Assembly (NCBI GenBank): GCA_035473255.1 | Contig: DATIOK010000089.1 | Span: 1-8,946 of the forward strand | Source: JAICYJ01 sp035473255 | Lineage (GTDB): Bacteria; Actinomycetota; Thermoleophilia; Gaiellales; JAICJC01 | DNA: 8,946 nt | Direction: 5' to 3' | Part shown: positions 1 to 7,244 of the stretch, in pieces | Position numbering within the stretch: the stretch's first letter is position 1 | How the letters are laid out: every line of letters begins with the position of its first letter | The notes under the pieces: model-generated | Seen by the model: only the letters and a program-made list of their open reading frames with translations | Told to the model about the DNA's origin: nothing | Databases searched by the model: none | Made by a program: the position numbers and the translations under genes

Positions 1-794
1 GCCGCCCGCACCGTGGAAAGCGAGCTGACCAGCGCCCCGGTGTGCGACTGGGCCGCGCGGGCGCTGGCGTCGCTGCGCCCGACCGTGATCAGGATCACGG
101 GCTTCCGCGCGGCGGCGGCTGCCGCGGCGAATGCGCGCCCGTCGCGGAAGTCCTCCACGTAGACGGCGATCAGTTCGGTGGCGGGATGCTCGGCGTAGGA
201 GGCGACCAGCTCGGCCACGTCAAGGTCGGCCTGGTTGCCGATCGACGCGAACCGCGAGAAGCCGAGCGAGTAACGCCGTGACATCAGGCCCAGCTCGAGC
301 GCCAGGTTTCCGCTCTGCGAGATCAGCCCGATCGACCCGGGCGGGAACTCGTTCGAGCAGAGGCCCAGGTCGCTAGACGCGTCGTACACGCCCAGGCAGT
401 TGGGGCCGAGCAGCATTGCGCCGGCGTCGCGCACCCGCTGCACCAGCGCCTGCTCGCGGGCGGCGGCGTCACCGCCGGCCTCGCCCAGCCCGGCCGTGAT
501 GCCCACCAGCGCGCGGGCGCCCATCGCCAGCGAGTCGTCGACCGCCTGCTCGAAGCCGGCCGCCGGCACGGCGATCACGACCAGCTCCGGCGCCTCCGGC
601 AGCTCCGTGACCGACGTGTAGGCCCTGGTGCCGAGCACCTCGCCGCCGTTGCGGTTGACCAGGTAGACGGGACGGCGGCCCGCGCCGCGAAGCGCCCCGC
701 GGGCCAGCCAGTTGCCCCATTTCGCGGGGTCAGCGGAGGCCCCCAGGATGGCCACCGAGGCGGGGTCGAACAGCGGTCGCAGGTCGCGCGGCAT
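1..794 (-). CDS. NDP-forming acyl-CoA synthetase / CoA-binding protein, N-terminal part (runs off left edge)
   Basis: 264 codons are visible from an ATG at 794; the frame is open to the window edge, so the 3' end is missing. The protein begins MPRDLRPLFDPASVAILGAS, the usual start of the CoA-binding Rossmann domain of ADP-forming acetyl/acyl-CoA synthetases. Family motifs follow in order: LGPNCLG (129-135), GLISQSGNLA (156-165) and SHTGAL (250-255). His251 in the last motif matches the residue phosphorylated during catalysis in this family and in the succinyl-CoA synthetase alpha subunit. These enzymes interconvert acyl-CoA plus NDP/Pi with free acid, CoA and NTP in the cytosol. Whether the gene also encodes the ATP-grasp half as a fusion cannot be seen here. 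It lies 50 bp downstream of the TetR gene on the same strand, so co-transcription is likely. No strong Shine-Dalgarno precedes the ATG. The family call is secure; the substrate is unknown. Confidence 0.88.
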   Translation of the reverse strand, partial: MPRDLRPLFDPASVAILGASADPAKWGNWLARGALRGAGRRPVYLVNRNGGEVLGTRAYTSVTELPEAPELVVIAVPAAGFEQAVDDSLAMGARALVGITAGLGEAGGDAAAREQALVQRVRDAGAMLLGPNCLGVYDASSDLGLCSNEFPPGSIGLISQSGNLALELGLMSRRYSLGFSRFASIGNQADLDVAELVASYAEHPATELIAVYVEDFRDGRAFAAAAAAARKPVILITVGRSDASARAAQSHTGALVSSLSTVRA

Positions 795-844
795 GGCCGC
801 AGAGTCTGCCAGAGCCGCCGCGCGCCAGCTGCGGTCAACCGCCT

Positions 845-1456
845 TCAGCCGGCGGCCGTCAGGTCGCACCCGGTGGCGGAGCAGGCGTAGGACACGATCA
901 GCCGCTCGGCCTCGGCTCGGTCGATCGGAGCGTCGCCCATCAGCACGTGGAGGCCGTGCGCGTCCTCGAGCGCGACCAGGTTGCGGCCGATCGTCTGCGA
1001 GGACGCGGCCAGCGTGAACATCCCCTGCGCCACACCCGCCTCCAGGATCACCTGGTAGAGGGCCACCTGTCGCTCGAAAAAGGACACCGCCAGCGCCGAG
1101 TAGAGGCGGCTGCGGCCGACCAGCGCGTCCATCTCATACAGCGTGCGCACCGTCTCGTCGTGCGGCCCGGTCGGCAGCCCGCTGCTGATCGCCGCCAGCA
1201 TCCGCCGCCGTGGGTCGGCGATCTGATCGAGCGCGGCGATGCGGCTGTCGCAGAAGCGCTCACCCGCGGTGCGGTGCACCTCGACCAGCAGCTGGTCGAC
1301 GTCCGGGTAGTAGTAGAGCACCGCACCGGGGGTGACGCCGGCCTCCTCCGCGATGTCCTTCAGCCGCACAGCGGCGGCGCCGCGGGCGATGATGGCGCGC
1401 CCCGCGGCCTCGGTCAGCTGCCGCCGCCGCGCACCCTGGTTCTTCGTCCGTGCCAT
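845..1456 (-). CDS. TetR-family transcriptional regulator
   Basis: A 203-residue protein is read from the ATG at 1456; a TTG at 1492 would add 12 residues that look unlike the family. An N-terminal basic stretch (ARTKNQGARRRQ) leads into a TetR DNA-binding domain. The helix-turn-helix is at about residues 31-52 (VRLKDIAEEAGVTPGAVLYY), followed by the family-typical YYPDVDQLL. The remaining ~140 residues would form the helical ligand-binding and dimerisation domain; the ligand cannot be read from the sequence. It is probably a repressor released by a small molecule. It is divergent from the Pot-type transporter and directly upstream of the acyl-CoA synthetase, so either or both are plausible targets, and an acyl-CoA or the transported solute are plausible effectors (inference). 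An inverted repeat at 1463-1488 sits immediately before the start and suggests autoregulation. Confidence 0.9.
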   Translation of the reverse strand: MARTKNQGARRRQLTEAAGRAIIARGAAAVRLKDIAEEAGVTPGAVLYYYPDVDQLLVEVHRTAGERFCDSRIAALDQIADPRRRMLAAISSGLPTGPHDETVRTLYEMDALVGRSRLYSALAVSFFERQVALYQVILEAGVAQGMFTLAASSQTIGRNLVALEDAHGLHVLMGDAPIDRAEAERLIVSYACSATGCDLTAAG

Positions 1457-1462
1457 GCCTGT

Positions 1463-1488
1463 ATTCGTACCGATCACGTTGAACGAAT
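1463..1488. promoter_or_regulatory. Inverted repeat, candidate TetR operator over the regulator's own promoter
   Basis: The arms ATTCGT (1463-1468) and ACGAAT (1483-1488) are perfect inverted repeats. One further symmetric pair extends this to ATTCGTnC-N10-GnACGAAT. The element ends 6 bp before the TetR ATG. Read on the minus strand it spans a possible TTGCAT / TACGAA promoter pair with 17-bp spacing, which would give a nearly leaderless transcript. Position and symmetry fit an autoregulatory operator; the binding protein is inferred. Confidence 0.4.
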
Positions 1489-1527
1489 GCAAGCGGAAGC
1501 GCCTGGAACCTTGACCTGCGGCGCTCA

Positions 1528-1540
1528 GATTGATTCAATC
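1528..1540. repeat. 13-bp palindrome in the divergent intergenic region
   Basis: GATTGA-T-TCAATC is a perfect inverted repeat with one central base, midway between the TetR and transporter starts. It is AT-rich against a GC-rich background. A short direct repeat CAATCGCG occurs at 1536-1543 and again at 1550-1557, overlapping its right arm. This could be another regulator site; nothing further supports that. Confidence 0.35.
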
Positions 1541-1590
1541 GCGCGGAAACAATCGCGGCTGACAGCTCGTCCTAGTCGTGACCGCCGTCC

Positions 1591-1618
1591 TTGACACGGT
1601 CACCCGGATCGTTACAGT
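1591..1618 (+). promoter_or_regulatory. Sigma70-type promoter for the Pot-type transporter operon
   Basis: A perfect TTGACA (-35, 1591-1596) is followed after 16 bp by TACAGT (-10, 1613-1618, four of six consensus bases). The expected transcription start is near 1625, about 37 bp before the substrate-binding-protein ATG. It is the best promoter match I found in the window and is correctly placed to drive the four transporter genes. Confidence 0.6.
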
Positions 1619-1627
1619 ACGCCCAGT

Positions 1628-1641
1628 TGACTGGCCAGTCA
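1628..1641. promoter_or_regulatory. 14-bp perfect palindrome, probable operator of the transporter operon
   Basis: TGACTGGCCAGTCA reads the same on both strands. It begins within a few bases of the predicted transcription start, between the promoter and the GGAG ribosome-binding site (1651-1654), a classic position for repression. A TGACT...AGTCA layout resembles operators of several TetR-type regulators as I recall them. The divergent TetR is the nearest candidate binder, but this site does not share half-sites with the repeat at 1463-1488, so a different regulator may act here. Confidence 0.5.
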
Positions 1642-1661
1642 GTCAGGATCGGAGAGACCCC

Positions 1662-2948
1662 ATGCATCCCAAGGAACGGCGCTCCGCCGCGACCCGACGA
1701 GAATTCCTGGCACGCACAGGCGGGGCGGCCTTCGCCCTGTCGGGTGCCAGCGGTCTCCTGGCGGCGTGCAGCAACTCGACCAACACCGCGGGCAGCACCG
1801 TCAACTCTGCCGGCCAGGCGGTCGGCCCAGGCGGCCTCCCGCTGGCCCGCCCCAACCGGCGCGTCACGCTGCCGCTGTGGGAGCAGCCGATCCCCTCGGG
1901 GATGAAGCCCGAGACCGGCGGCGAGTTCACGGTCTTCAACTACCCGAATTACATCTACGGCGCACTCCTGAAGGAGTTCGGCAAGAAGTACAACGTGACG
2001 GTCAAGGTGACGCCGTTCGACGACATCAACACGGGCGTGGCCAAGCTGGCGTCCGGTGCCGTGCAGCCGGACGTGACCGAGATGACGCCCGACAACCTCG
2101 ACCGTGTCGTGGCCGGCAAGCTGATCAAGCCGCTCAACCTCGACTACATCCCCAACCTCAAGAAGAACGTCTGGCCCTCGCTGGTCGACCCGTTCTACGA
2201 CGTCGGCTCGCAGTACGGCGTCCCCTATACGGCCTATGCCACCGGCATCGCCTGGCGCACCGACCAGGTCAAGGAAGACATCCCGTCGATGTCAAACCCG
2301 TGGGACATCTTCTGGCAGGCCCAGGCCTACAAGGGCAAGACGGCCCTGCTGTCGGAGGTGCGCGAGACGATCGCGATGGCGCTGCTGCGGCGCGGCGAGT
2401 TCGACATCAACACGGAGGATCCGGCCAAGATCAACAAGGCCGTCGCCGACCTGCAGGAGCTCTACAACATCTGCAACATCAAGGTCGGCGACCTCCAGTA
2501 CTCGAACATCCCCGAGAACAAGGCCTGGCTGAACCAAGCCTGGTCGGGCGACATGATGTCGGCCTTCTTCTACTACCTGCCCAACAAGGCCACCGGCCCG
2601 CTGCTGCGCTTCTGGCACCCCGTCAAGGGCAAGGGACCGATCCAGAACGACATGTGGTCGATCTGCAGCACCACCAAGAAGCCGGTGCTGGCGCACCTGT
2701 TCCTCAACTTCATGCTCGACAACGGCGTCGCCTACTCCAACTTCGTCAACTTCAACGGCTACCAGCCGCCGCTCAACGAGATCGTTCCTGAGGATCTCGT
2801 CAAGAAGAAGGTGATCCCCGAGACGCTCGCCACCTGCGTGCTGACCGAGAACGACCTCGGCCCGGATTCGCTCCAGGAGATGACGCTCACGACCAAGGGC
2901 CAGTCGCTCTGGCAGGACGGGTACTCGACGTTCCTGTCGGGCGCGTAA
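1662..2948 (+). CDS. potD: Pot-type ABC transporter substrate-binding lipoprotein, Tat-exported
   Basis: This 428-residue extracytoplasmic solute-binding protein belongs to the spermidine/putrescine type. I chose the ATG at 1662 because GGAGAG lies just upstream and the Tat signal follows. Upstream in-frame codons to 1578 would run through the promoter and operator. The signal is TRREFLA (twin arginine at 12-13), a hydrophobic stretch to about 33, then lipobox LAAC with Cys36 as lipid anchor. The mature part starts with a Ser/Thr/Asn/Gly linker. FNYPNYI (92-98) occupies the place of the PotD ligand-pocket strand, QYGVPYTAYATGIAW lies near 184-198, and VRETIAMAL (Glu235) matches the conserved REV/MAL segment. 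Other pocket residues of E. coli PotD, such as the Trp/Glu of its first loop, are not retained, so the ligand may not be spermidine or putrescine. First gene of the operon; the next gene starts 9 bp after its stop. Confidence 0.85.
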   Translation: MHPKERRSAATRREFLARTGGAAFALSGASGLLAACSNSTNTAGSTVNSAGQAVGPGGLPLARPNRRVTLPLWEQPIPSGMKPETGGEFTVFNYPNYIYGALLKEFGKKYNVTVKVTPFDDINTGVAKLASGAVQPDVTEMTPDNLDRVVAGKLIKPLNLDYIPNLKKNVWPSLVDPFYDVGSQYGVPYTAYATGIAWRTDQVKEDIPSMSNPWDIFWQAQAYKGKTALLSEVRETIAMALLRRGEFDINTEDPAKINKAVADLQELYNICNIKVGDLQYSNIPENKAWLNQAWSGDMMSAFFYYLPNKATGPLLRFWHPVKGKGPIQNDMWSICSTTKKPVLAHLFLNFMLDNGVAYSNFVNFNGYQPPLNEIVPEDLVKKKVIPETLATCVLTENDLGPDSLQEMTLTTKGQSLWQDGYSTFLSGA

Positions 2949-2957
2949 AGTAGGGGC

Positions 2958-3875
2958 ATGTACCCACGTTGGCTCTGGCCGGCCTTCGCGATCCCAGGCG
3001 TTGTCTGGCTGCTGATCCTATTCCTGCTGCCGTTCTACGCCGTGATCGGCGTGGCCTTCGGCAACATCGACCCGATCCTGCAGACGCCGATCCCGGCCTG
3101 GAACCCGCTCAACTGGAACGTCGGCTGGGTCTCCCACGTGCTGAACGAGCTGACGCCGGGCGGCGTCTACTGGGACGTGTTCCTGCGCACGTTCCGCTAC
3201 GTCGCGCTCTCGCTGGGCGGCTGCATCCTGATCGGCTACCCGGTCGCGTACTACATCGCCCGCCACGCGTCGCGCACCAAGAGCCTGCTCTTGATCCTGC
3301 TGGTGCTGCCGTTTTGGATCAGCTACCTGATGCGGATGCTGGCCTGGATCAACCTGCTCGCCCCGGGCGGCTACGCGGCGCGGTTCCTGGCGTTCACGCA
3401 CATCAGTGACCTGCTCTACCACATGGGTCTGCTCAGCCAGCCCAACAACTACCTGGGCGGGCAGAGCTTCACCGTCATCTTCGCGCTGATCTACGGCTAC
3501 ATCCCCTACTTCATCCTGCCGCTGTACGCCTCCCTCGACCGCATCGACCGCTCGCACCTGGAGGCCGCGCGCGACCTCGGCGCCAGCCCCTTCCGGGCCT
3601 TCTGGCACGTGACGCTGCCGCTGTCGAAGACCGGCCTGCTGGGCGGGGCGGTGCTGATCGTGCTGCCCATGTTCGGCGACTACTACACGCCCAACATCGT
3701 CTCCAGCGCACCCACCACGTCGATGATCGGCAACCAGATCGACCTCTACTTCCACGGCGGCCCGCAACCCACGATTGGCGCGGCCATAACCATCATCCTG
3801 TCGGCCTTCCTGGTGGTGCTGATGGGCTACTACATGTGGACGATCCACAAATCCTCCAAGGAGCTGGTGGCGTGA
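2958..3875 (+). CDS. potB: Pot-type ABC transporter permease (PotB-like)
   Basis: This 305-residue integral membrane subunit forms half of the transport channel. Hydrophobic segments lie at about 8-31, 81-100, 109-135, 170-192, 224-245 and 272-294, giving the six helices usual for the family. The cytoplasmic EAA loop that docks on the ATPase is clear at 202-221: EAARDLGASPFRAFWHVTLP. The start ATG at 2958 is preceded by a short G-rich site (AGGGG). The N-terminal start PRWLWPAFAIPGVVWLLILFLLPFY is typical of PotB-like proteins, which lead the permease pair in such operons. The gene overlaps the second permease by 4 bp, so the two are probably translationally coupled. Family assignment is firm; the substrate is inferred from homology only. 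Confidence 0.9.
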   Translation: MYPRWLWPAFAIPGVVWLLILFLLPFYAVIGVAFGNIDPILQTPIPAWNPLNWNVGWVSHVLNELTPGGVYWDVFLRTFRYVALSLGGCILIGYPVAYYIARHASRTKSLLLILLVLPFWISYLMRMLAWINLLAPGGYAARFLAFTHISDLLYHMGLLSQPNNYLGGQSFTVIFALIYGYIPYFILPLYASLDRIDRSHLEAARDLGASPFRAFWHVTLPLSKTGLLGGAVLIVLPMFGDYYTPNIVSSAPTTSMIGNQIDLYFHGGPQPTIGAAITIILSAFLVVLMGYYMWTIHKSSKELVA

Positions 3876-4801
3876 GCCAGGCCGTCGCCACCCCCGCCGC
3901 TCCCAAGGAGTTCACGCTCTGGCAGCGCATTCACGGCTGGGTCACGAACCCCTGGGGCAAGCCGCGGTTCCTGGTGCTGGTCACCTGGGGCTACATCATC
4001 TGGTCGATCGCGCCGGTGCTGATCGCGATCCAGTTCTCGTTCAACAACAGCCGCTCGCTCACGGTCTGGCACGGGTTCACCACCAAGTGGTACTTCTCCG
4101 ACCCGATCGACTCGATCTGGCACAACGCCTCCTACCGCGGCGCGCTCAACCAGAGCCTGAAGCTGGCGGCGCTGGACGTGGTGATCGCAACACCGATCGG
4201 TGTGATGCTGGCACTGGGCCTGGCCCGCTGGCGCGGCCGCGGCTCGGGCGCCTCCAATTTCCTGATGCTGTTCCCGCTGGTCACACCCGAGATCGTGATG
4301 GGAGTCTCGCTACTGCTCCTGTTCACGCAGCTGTTCACGTTCGTCAACACCGGCACGCTGGCCCAGGTGCTCGGACACGTCACGTTCTCGATCAGCTACG
4401 TGGTGGTGATCGTGCGCGGCCGGCTGTTCTCGATCGGTAGGTCGTACGAGGAGGCGGCCGCCGACCTGGGAGCGTCGCCGAGCGCGGCGTTGTGGCTGGT
4501 GCTGATGCCGCTACTGCTGCCGGCGATCGTGGCCAGCGCGGCGATCGTGTTCGCGATCTCGATCGACGACTTCGTGATCAGTCAGTGGCTGTCCAACGGC
4601 GCCAACTCGTCGACGGTGCCGATGCTGATCTACGACTCAACCCGCGCCACGCCGCTGCCCTCGACCGACGGCCTGGCCACGGTGATCATGCTGATCACGC
4701 TGACCACGGTCGTGGCCGGCGTGGCGGTGTTCCGGCTGTTCACGCGGGGCGAGGGCGGTCGCGGCTCGGCGGTTGACGACGTCGCAGGGTTCGGGATGTA
4801 G
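3872..4801 (+). CDS. potC: Pot-type ABC transporter permease (PotC-like)
   Basis: 309 residues from a GTG at 3872 that overlaps the preceding stop (GTGA) and has AAGGAG 8 bp upstream. An in-frame start at 3836 has less support and would lengthen the overlap to 40 bp. The protein has a hydrophilic N-terminal ~30 residues, then membrane segments at about 33-57, 97-118, 128-152, 165-183, 214-232 and 268-290. The ATPase-docking EAA loop is at 194-213 (EAAADLGASPSAALWLVLMP). SIDDFVIS (230-237) matches the PotC-type segment after the fifth helix. With the PotB-like partner it forms the membrane channel. A 62-bp gap separates it from the ATPase gene. Confidence 0.9.
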   Translation: MSQAVATPAAPKEFTLWQRIHGWVTNPWGKPRFLVLVTWGYIIWSIAPVLIAIQFSFNNSRSLTVWHGFTTKWYFSDPIDSIWHNASYRGALNQSLKLAALDVVIATPIGVMLALGLARWRGRGSGASNFLMLFPLVTPEIVMGVSLLLLFTQLFTFVNTGTLAQVLGHVTFSISYVVVIVRGRLFSIGRSYEEAAADLGASPSAALWLVLMPLLLPAIVASAAIVFAISIDDFVISQWLSNGANSSTVPMLIYDSTRATPLPSTDGLATVIMLITLTTVVAGVAVFRLFTRGEGGRGSAVDDVAGFGM

Positions 4802-4863
4802 ATGGCCGGTCGACTCGTGCATCAATCGGGTACCCTTGGCGATCCATTTCGAGAGGAGCTGGC

Positions 4864-5991
4864 GTGGCCGGTGGTGAGGTAAAGCTCATAGCGTTGGTGA
4901 AGCAGTTCGGCGACGTCACGGCGGTCGACGGCATCGACCTGGAGATGCCCGGTGCGGAGTTCTTCTCGATGCTGGGCCCATCCGGCTGTGGCAAGACGAC
5001 GACGCTGCGGATGATCGCCGGCTTCGAGCAGCCGACCAGCGGACAGATCCTGCTGGACGGCGAGGACATGGCGTTCACGCCGCCGCACAAGCGCAACGTG
5101 AACACGGTGTTCCAGAGCTACGCGCTGTTCCCGCACCTGTCCGTGCAGGACAACGTCGCATTCGGGCTGCGCCGTGCAAAGACGCCCAAGAACGAGATCA
5201 AGCAGCGGGTGGCCGATGCGCTGGAGCTGGTACAGCTGACCGGCCTCGAGCGCCGCAAGCCGGCCCAGATGTCGGGTGGCCAGCAGCAGCGCGTGGCGCT
5301 GGCCCGGGCGCTGGTGCTGAAGCCGGCGGTGCTGCTGCTGGACGAGCCACTTGGCGCGCTGGACGCGAAGCTGCGAAAGGCGCTGCAGATCGAACTGAAG
5401 GCGCTGCAGCAGCAGGTCGGCATCACGTTCATCTACGTCACCCACGACCAGGAGGAGGCGCTCACCATGAGCGACCGGATCGCCGTCATGAGCGACGGCC
5501 GGGTCGAGCAGGTGGGGCCGCCGTCCGAGGTCTACGAGGAGCCGTCGACCACGTTCGTGGCCGACTTCCTGGGCGTCTCCAACCTGATGCGAGTGGTCGC
5601 GCACGGCGACAGCGACGGCCGCTGCCGGGTGACGCTGGGCGACTTCGAGCTGCACGCATCTCGCGGCGAGACGCACACCACCGGCGACACGCGGATCGTG
5701 ATCCGGCCCGAGCGGGTGCACCTCGAGCCGCACGAGTCGAGCGGCGAGAACCGCGTGCCCGGTATCGTCGAGCGCGTTGTCTATCTGGGCAACTCGAATC
5801 AGATCATCGTGATCCTGGCCAACGGAGACAGGGTGCAGGCCCTGGTGCAGAACACCGGCCAGGAGCTGACCTACAAGCAGGGCGACCCGGTGCGGGTCTA
5901 CATGCCGTCCGAGGCGCTGCGCGTGCTGACCGACACCGGAACTGCACCGATCGACGAGGACGCGCTACCGCCGGTGAGCTCAGTCGCGTAG
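4864..5991 (+). CDS. potA: Pot-type ABC transporter ATP-binding protein
   Basis: This 375-residue ATPase energises the importer from the cytosolic face. All catalytic motifs are present: Walker A GPSGCGKTT (38-46), Q-loop Gln84 in VFQSYALFPH, signature MSGGQ (136-140), Walker B VLLLDEP (156-162), D-loop GALD, and switch His194 in YVTHDQEEA. The C-terminal third (about 240-365) fits the TOBE beta-barrel that PotA/MalK-type ATPases use for regulation. A GTG start at 4864 with GAGAGGAG just upstream fits the family N-terminus. It is last in the operon, after a 62-bp gap; a TACCCT at 4831-4836 could be a weak separate -10, but no good -35 is seen. Its stop codon lies 12 bp inside the convergent dehydrogenase gene, leaving no room for a terminator between them. 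The ATPase call is certain; Pot versus a related polar-solute importer is inferred from the neighbours. Confidence 0.93.
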   Translation: MAGGEVKLIALVKQFGDVTAVDGIDLEMPGAEFFSMLGPSGCGKTTTLRMIAGFEQPTSGQILLDGEDMAFTPPHKRNVNTVFQSYALFPHLSVQDNVAFGLRRAKTPKNEIKQRVADALELVQLTGLERRKPAQMSGGQQQRVALARALVLKPAVLLLDEPLGALDAKLRKALQIELKALQQQVGITFIYVTHDQEEALTMSDRIAVMSDGRVEQVGPPSEVYEEPSTTFVADFLGVSNLMRVVAHGDSDGRCRVTLGDFELHASRGETHTTGDTRIVIRPERVHLEPHESSGENRVPGIVERVVYLGNSNQIIVILANGDRVQALVQNTGQELTYKQGDPVRVYMPSEALRVLTDTGTAPIDEDALPPVSSVA

Positions 5992-7218
5992 CAGGCGGCG
6001 GCTGACGATCAGCCGCTGGATGTCGGAGGTGCCTTCCTCGAGCTCCTCCAGCCGGGCGTCGCGCGACCACTTCTCGACCGGGTACTCGCGGGAGTAGCCC
6101 CAGCCGCCCAGCGTCTGGATCGCCGCCCACGTCACCCAGGTGGCGGTCTCCGACGCGAACAGCTTGGCCATTGCGGCCTCGGCCGGGACGTGCCTGCCGG
6201 CGTCCATCAGGCGGGCGGCGCGGTGGCAGAGCAGGCGGGCGGCGTCGATACGGGTGGCCATGTCGGCGAGGCGGAAGCCGACGGCCTGGTGCTGCCCGAT
6301 CGGCTTGCCGAACGCGTTTCGGGTCTTGGCGTACTCGACGGAGTACTCGAAGGCGGCACGCGCGATGCCGATCGCGGAGGCGGCCAGGTGGATGCGGGAC
6401 TCGTCGAAGGTGTGCATGAGGCTGTAGAAGCCCTTGCCCTCCTCGCCCAGCAGGCGGTCGGCCGGGATCGTGCAGTCCTGCAGGAACACCTCGGTGTTGA
6501 TGATGGCGCGCTGGCCCATCTTGCGCATCGGCTCGCCGAAGCTGATGCCGGGGTCGGACTTCTCGACCACGAAGGCGGTGACGCCCTTGGAGCCGGTGCC
6601 GGGAGCGACGGTCGCGAAGATCACGTAGTACTCGGCGATGCCGCCATTCGAGATCCAGGTCTTCTGGCCGTTCAGGACGTACTCATCGCCGGTGCGCACG
6701 GCGGTGGTGGCCATGGCAGCGGTGTCGGAGCCGACACCCGGCTCGGTCGAGGCCAGCGAGGTGAGCGGCGGCTGCGGGCCGCACAGCGGCGCCAGCCAGC
6801 GCTGCTGCTGGTCGGGCGTGCCGACCTCGATCACGGGGCGGCCGAAGAAGGCGCCGGAGGTGATCAGGTTGCCGATGCCGGCGCAGCCCCAGTTCAGCTC
6901 CTCCTGCACGATGCAGCCGGTCAGCACGTCGCCAATGCCGCCGCCGCCGACCTGCTCGGGCAGCATGAAGGAGGTGAGTCCGACTTCGGCCGCCTTGTAG
7001 ACGACATCGAGCGGCGTGTAGGTGTCGCGCTCGTCGACATCGGCCGAGACGGGGCGGATCTCGGTGCGCGCGAACTCGCGCGCAAGCGCCTGGATCTCGC
7101 GCTGGTCGTCGGTCAGATCGAGCGTCTGGGGTGCCAGTTCGGCCACGGCCGTGACGGTACCAGACCGGCTTTTGACCGAGCGCTGGCGGAGGACGTGTGG
7201 GTTGGTGGCCTGACTCAT
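5980..7218 (-). CDS. Acyl-CoA dehydrogenase
   Basis: A FAD-dependent flavoprotein that would introduce the alpha-beta double bond into an acyl-CoA and pass electrons to ETF. It has 412 residues from the ATG at 7218. The three family domains are visible: an N-terminal helical part from LTDDQREIQALAREFAR (35-51), the FAD-contacting TEPGVGSD (158-165) with downstream KTWISNG, and a C-terminal helical bundle with RNAFGKPIGQHQAV. EEGTSDIQRLIV (394-405) places Glu395 where MCAD has its catalytic base Glu376; the preceding residue is Glu, not the common Tyr. The substrate chain length cannot be read. The start is uncertain: residues 1-24 lack family similarity, a hairpin ends 4 bp before the ATG, and a GTG at 7146 would give a more typical 388 residues. 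Neither start has a good Shine-Dalgarno. The 3' end overlaps the transporter ATPase gene tail-to-tail by 12 bp. Confidence 0.92.
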   Translation of the reverse strand: MSQATNPHVLRQRSVKSRSGTVTAVAELAPQTLDLTDDQREIQALAREFARTEIRPVSADVDERDTYTPLDVVYKAAEVGLTSFMLPEQVGGGGIGDVLTGCIVQEELNWGCAGIGNLITSGAFFGRPVIEVGTPDQQQRWLAPLCGPQPPLTSLASTEPGVGSDTAAMATTAVRTGDEYVLNGQKTWISNGGIAEYYVIFATVAPGTGSKGVTAFVVEKSDPGISFGEPMRKMGQRAIINTEVFLQDCTIPADRLLGEEGKGFYSLMHTFDESRIHLAASAIGIARAAFEYSVEYAKTRNAFGKPIGQHQAVGFRLADMATRIDAARLLCHRAARLMDAGRHVPAEAAMAKLFASETATWVTWAAIQTLGGWGYSREYPVEKWSRDARLEELEEGTSDIQRLIVSRRLLRD

Positions 7219-7242
7219 CAGCGCCGGGCGGCCATGCCCGGC
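7189..7242. repeat. Imperfect direct repeat, copy A (covers the annotated dehydrogenase start)
   Basis: This 54-bp stretch aligns with 8059-8112 at 43 of 55 positions with two single-base gaps, by hand alignment. It shares exact blocks GAGGACGTG, CTCATCA, CGCCGG and CGGCCA. This copy contains the ATG at 7218 and codons 2-10 of the dehydrogenase as annotated. The two copies lie in the same orientation and bracket the secreted-protein gene. Confidence 0.5.
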
Positions 7243-7243
7243 G
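7222..7243. other. Hairpin with 8-bp stem immediately upstream of the dehydrogenase ATG
   Basis: CGCCGGGC (7222-7229) and GCCCGGCG (7236-7243) are perfect inverted arms around a 6-base loop. In a minus-strand transcript the stem ends 4 bases before the ATG at 7218. It would hide any ribosome-binding site for that start, or act with the next hairpin as a terminator. The matching region of the second repeat copy keeps only a 5-bp GCCGG/CCGGC version. Confidence 0.5.
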
Positions 7244-7244
7244 G

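Noticed and set aside
1578..1661. In-frame upstream extension of the substrate-binding protein
   Set aside because: It would encode residues through the promoter and operator. The ATG at 1662 has a good ribosome-binding site and begins a proper Tat signal.
3018..3848. Minus-strand open frame (276 codons) opposite the first permease
   Set aside because: It is a high-GC shadow of a permease with an intact EAA loop and membrane helices.
4802..4882. 26-codon open frame from ATG 4802 between the second permease and the ATPase
   Set aside because: It has no ribosome-binding site and overlaps the ATPase start out of frame. Nothing supports translation.
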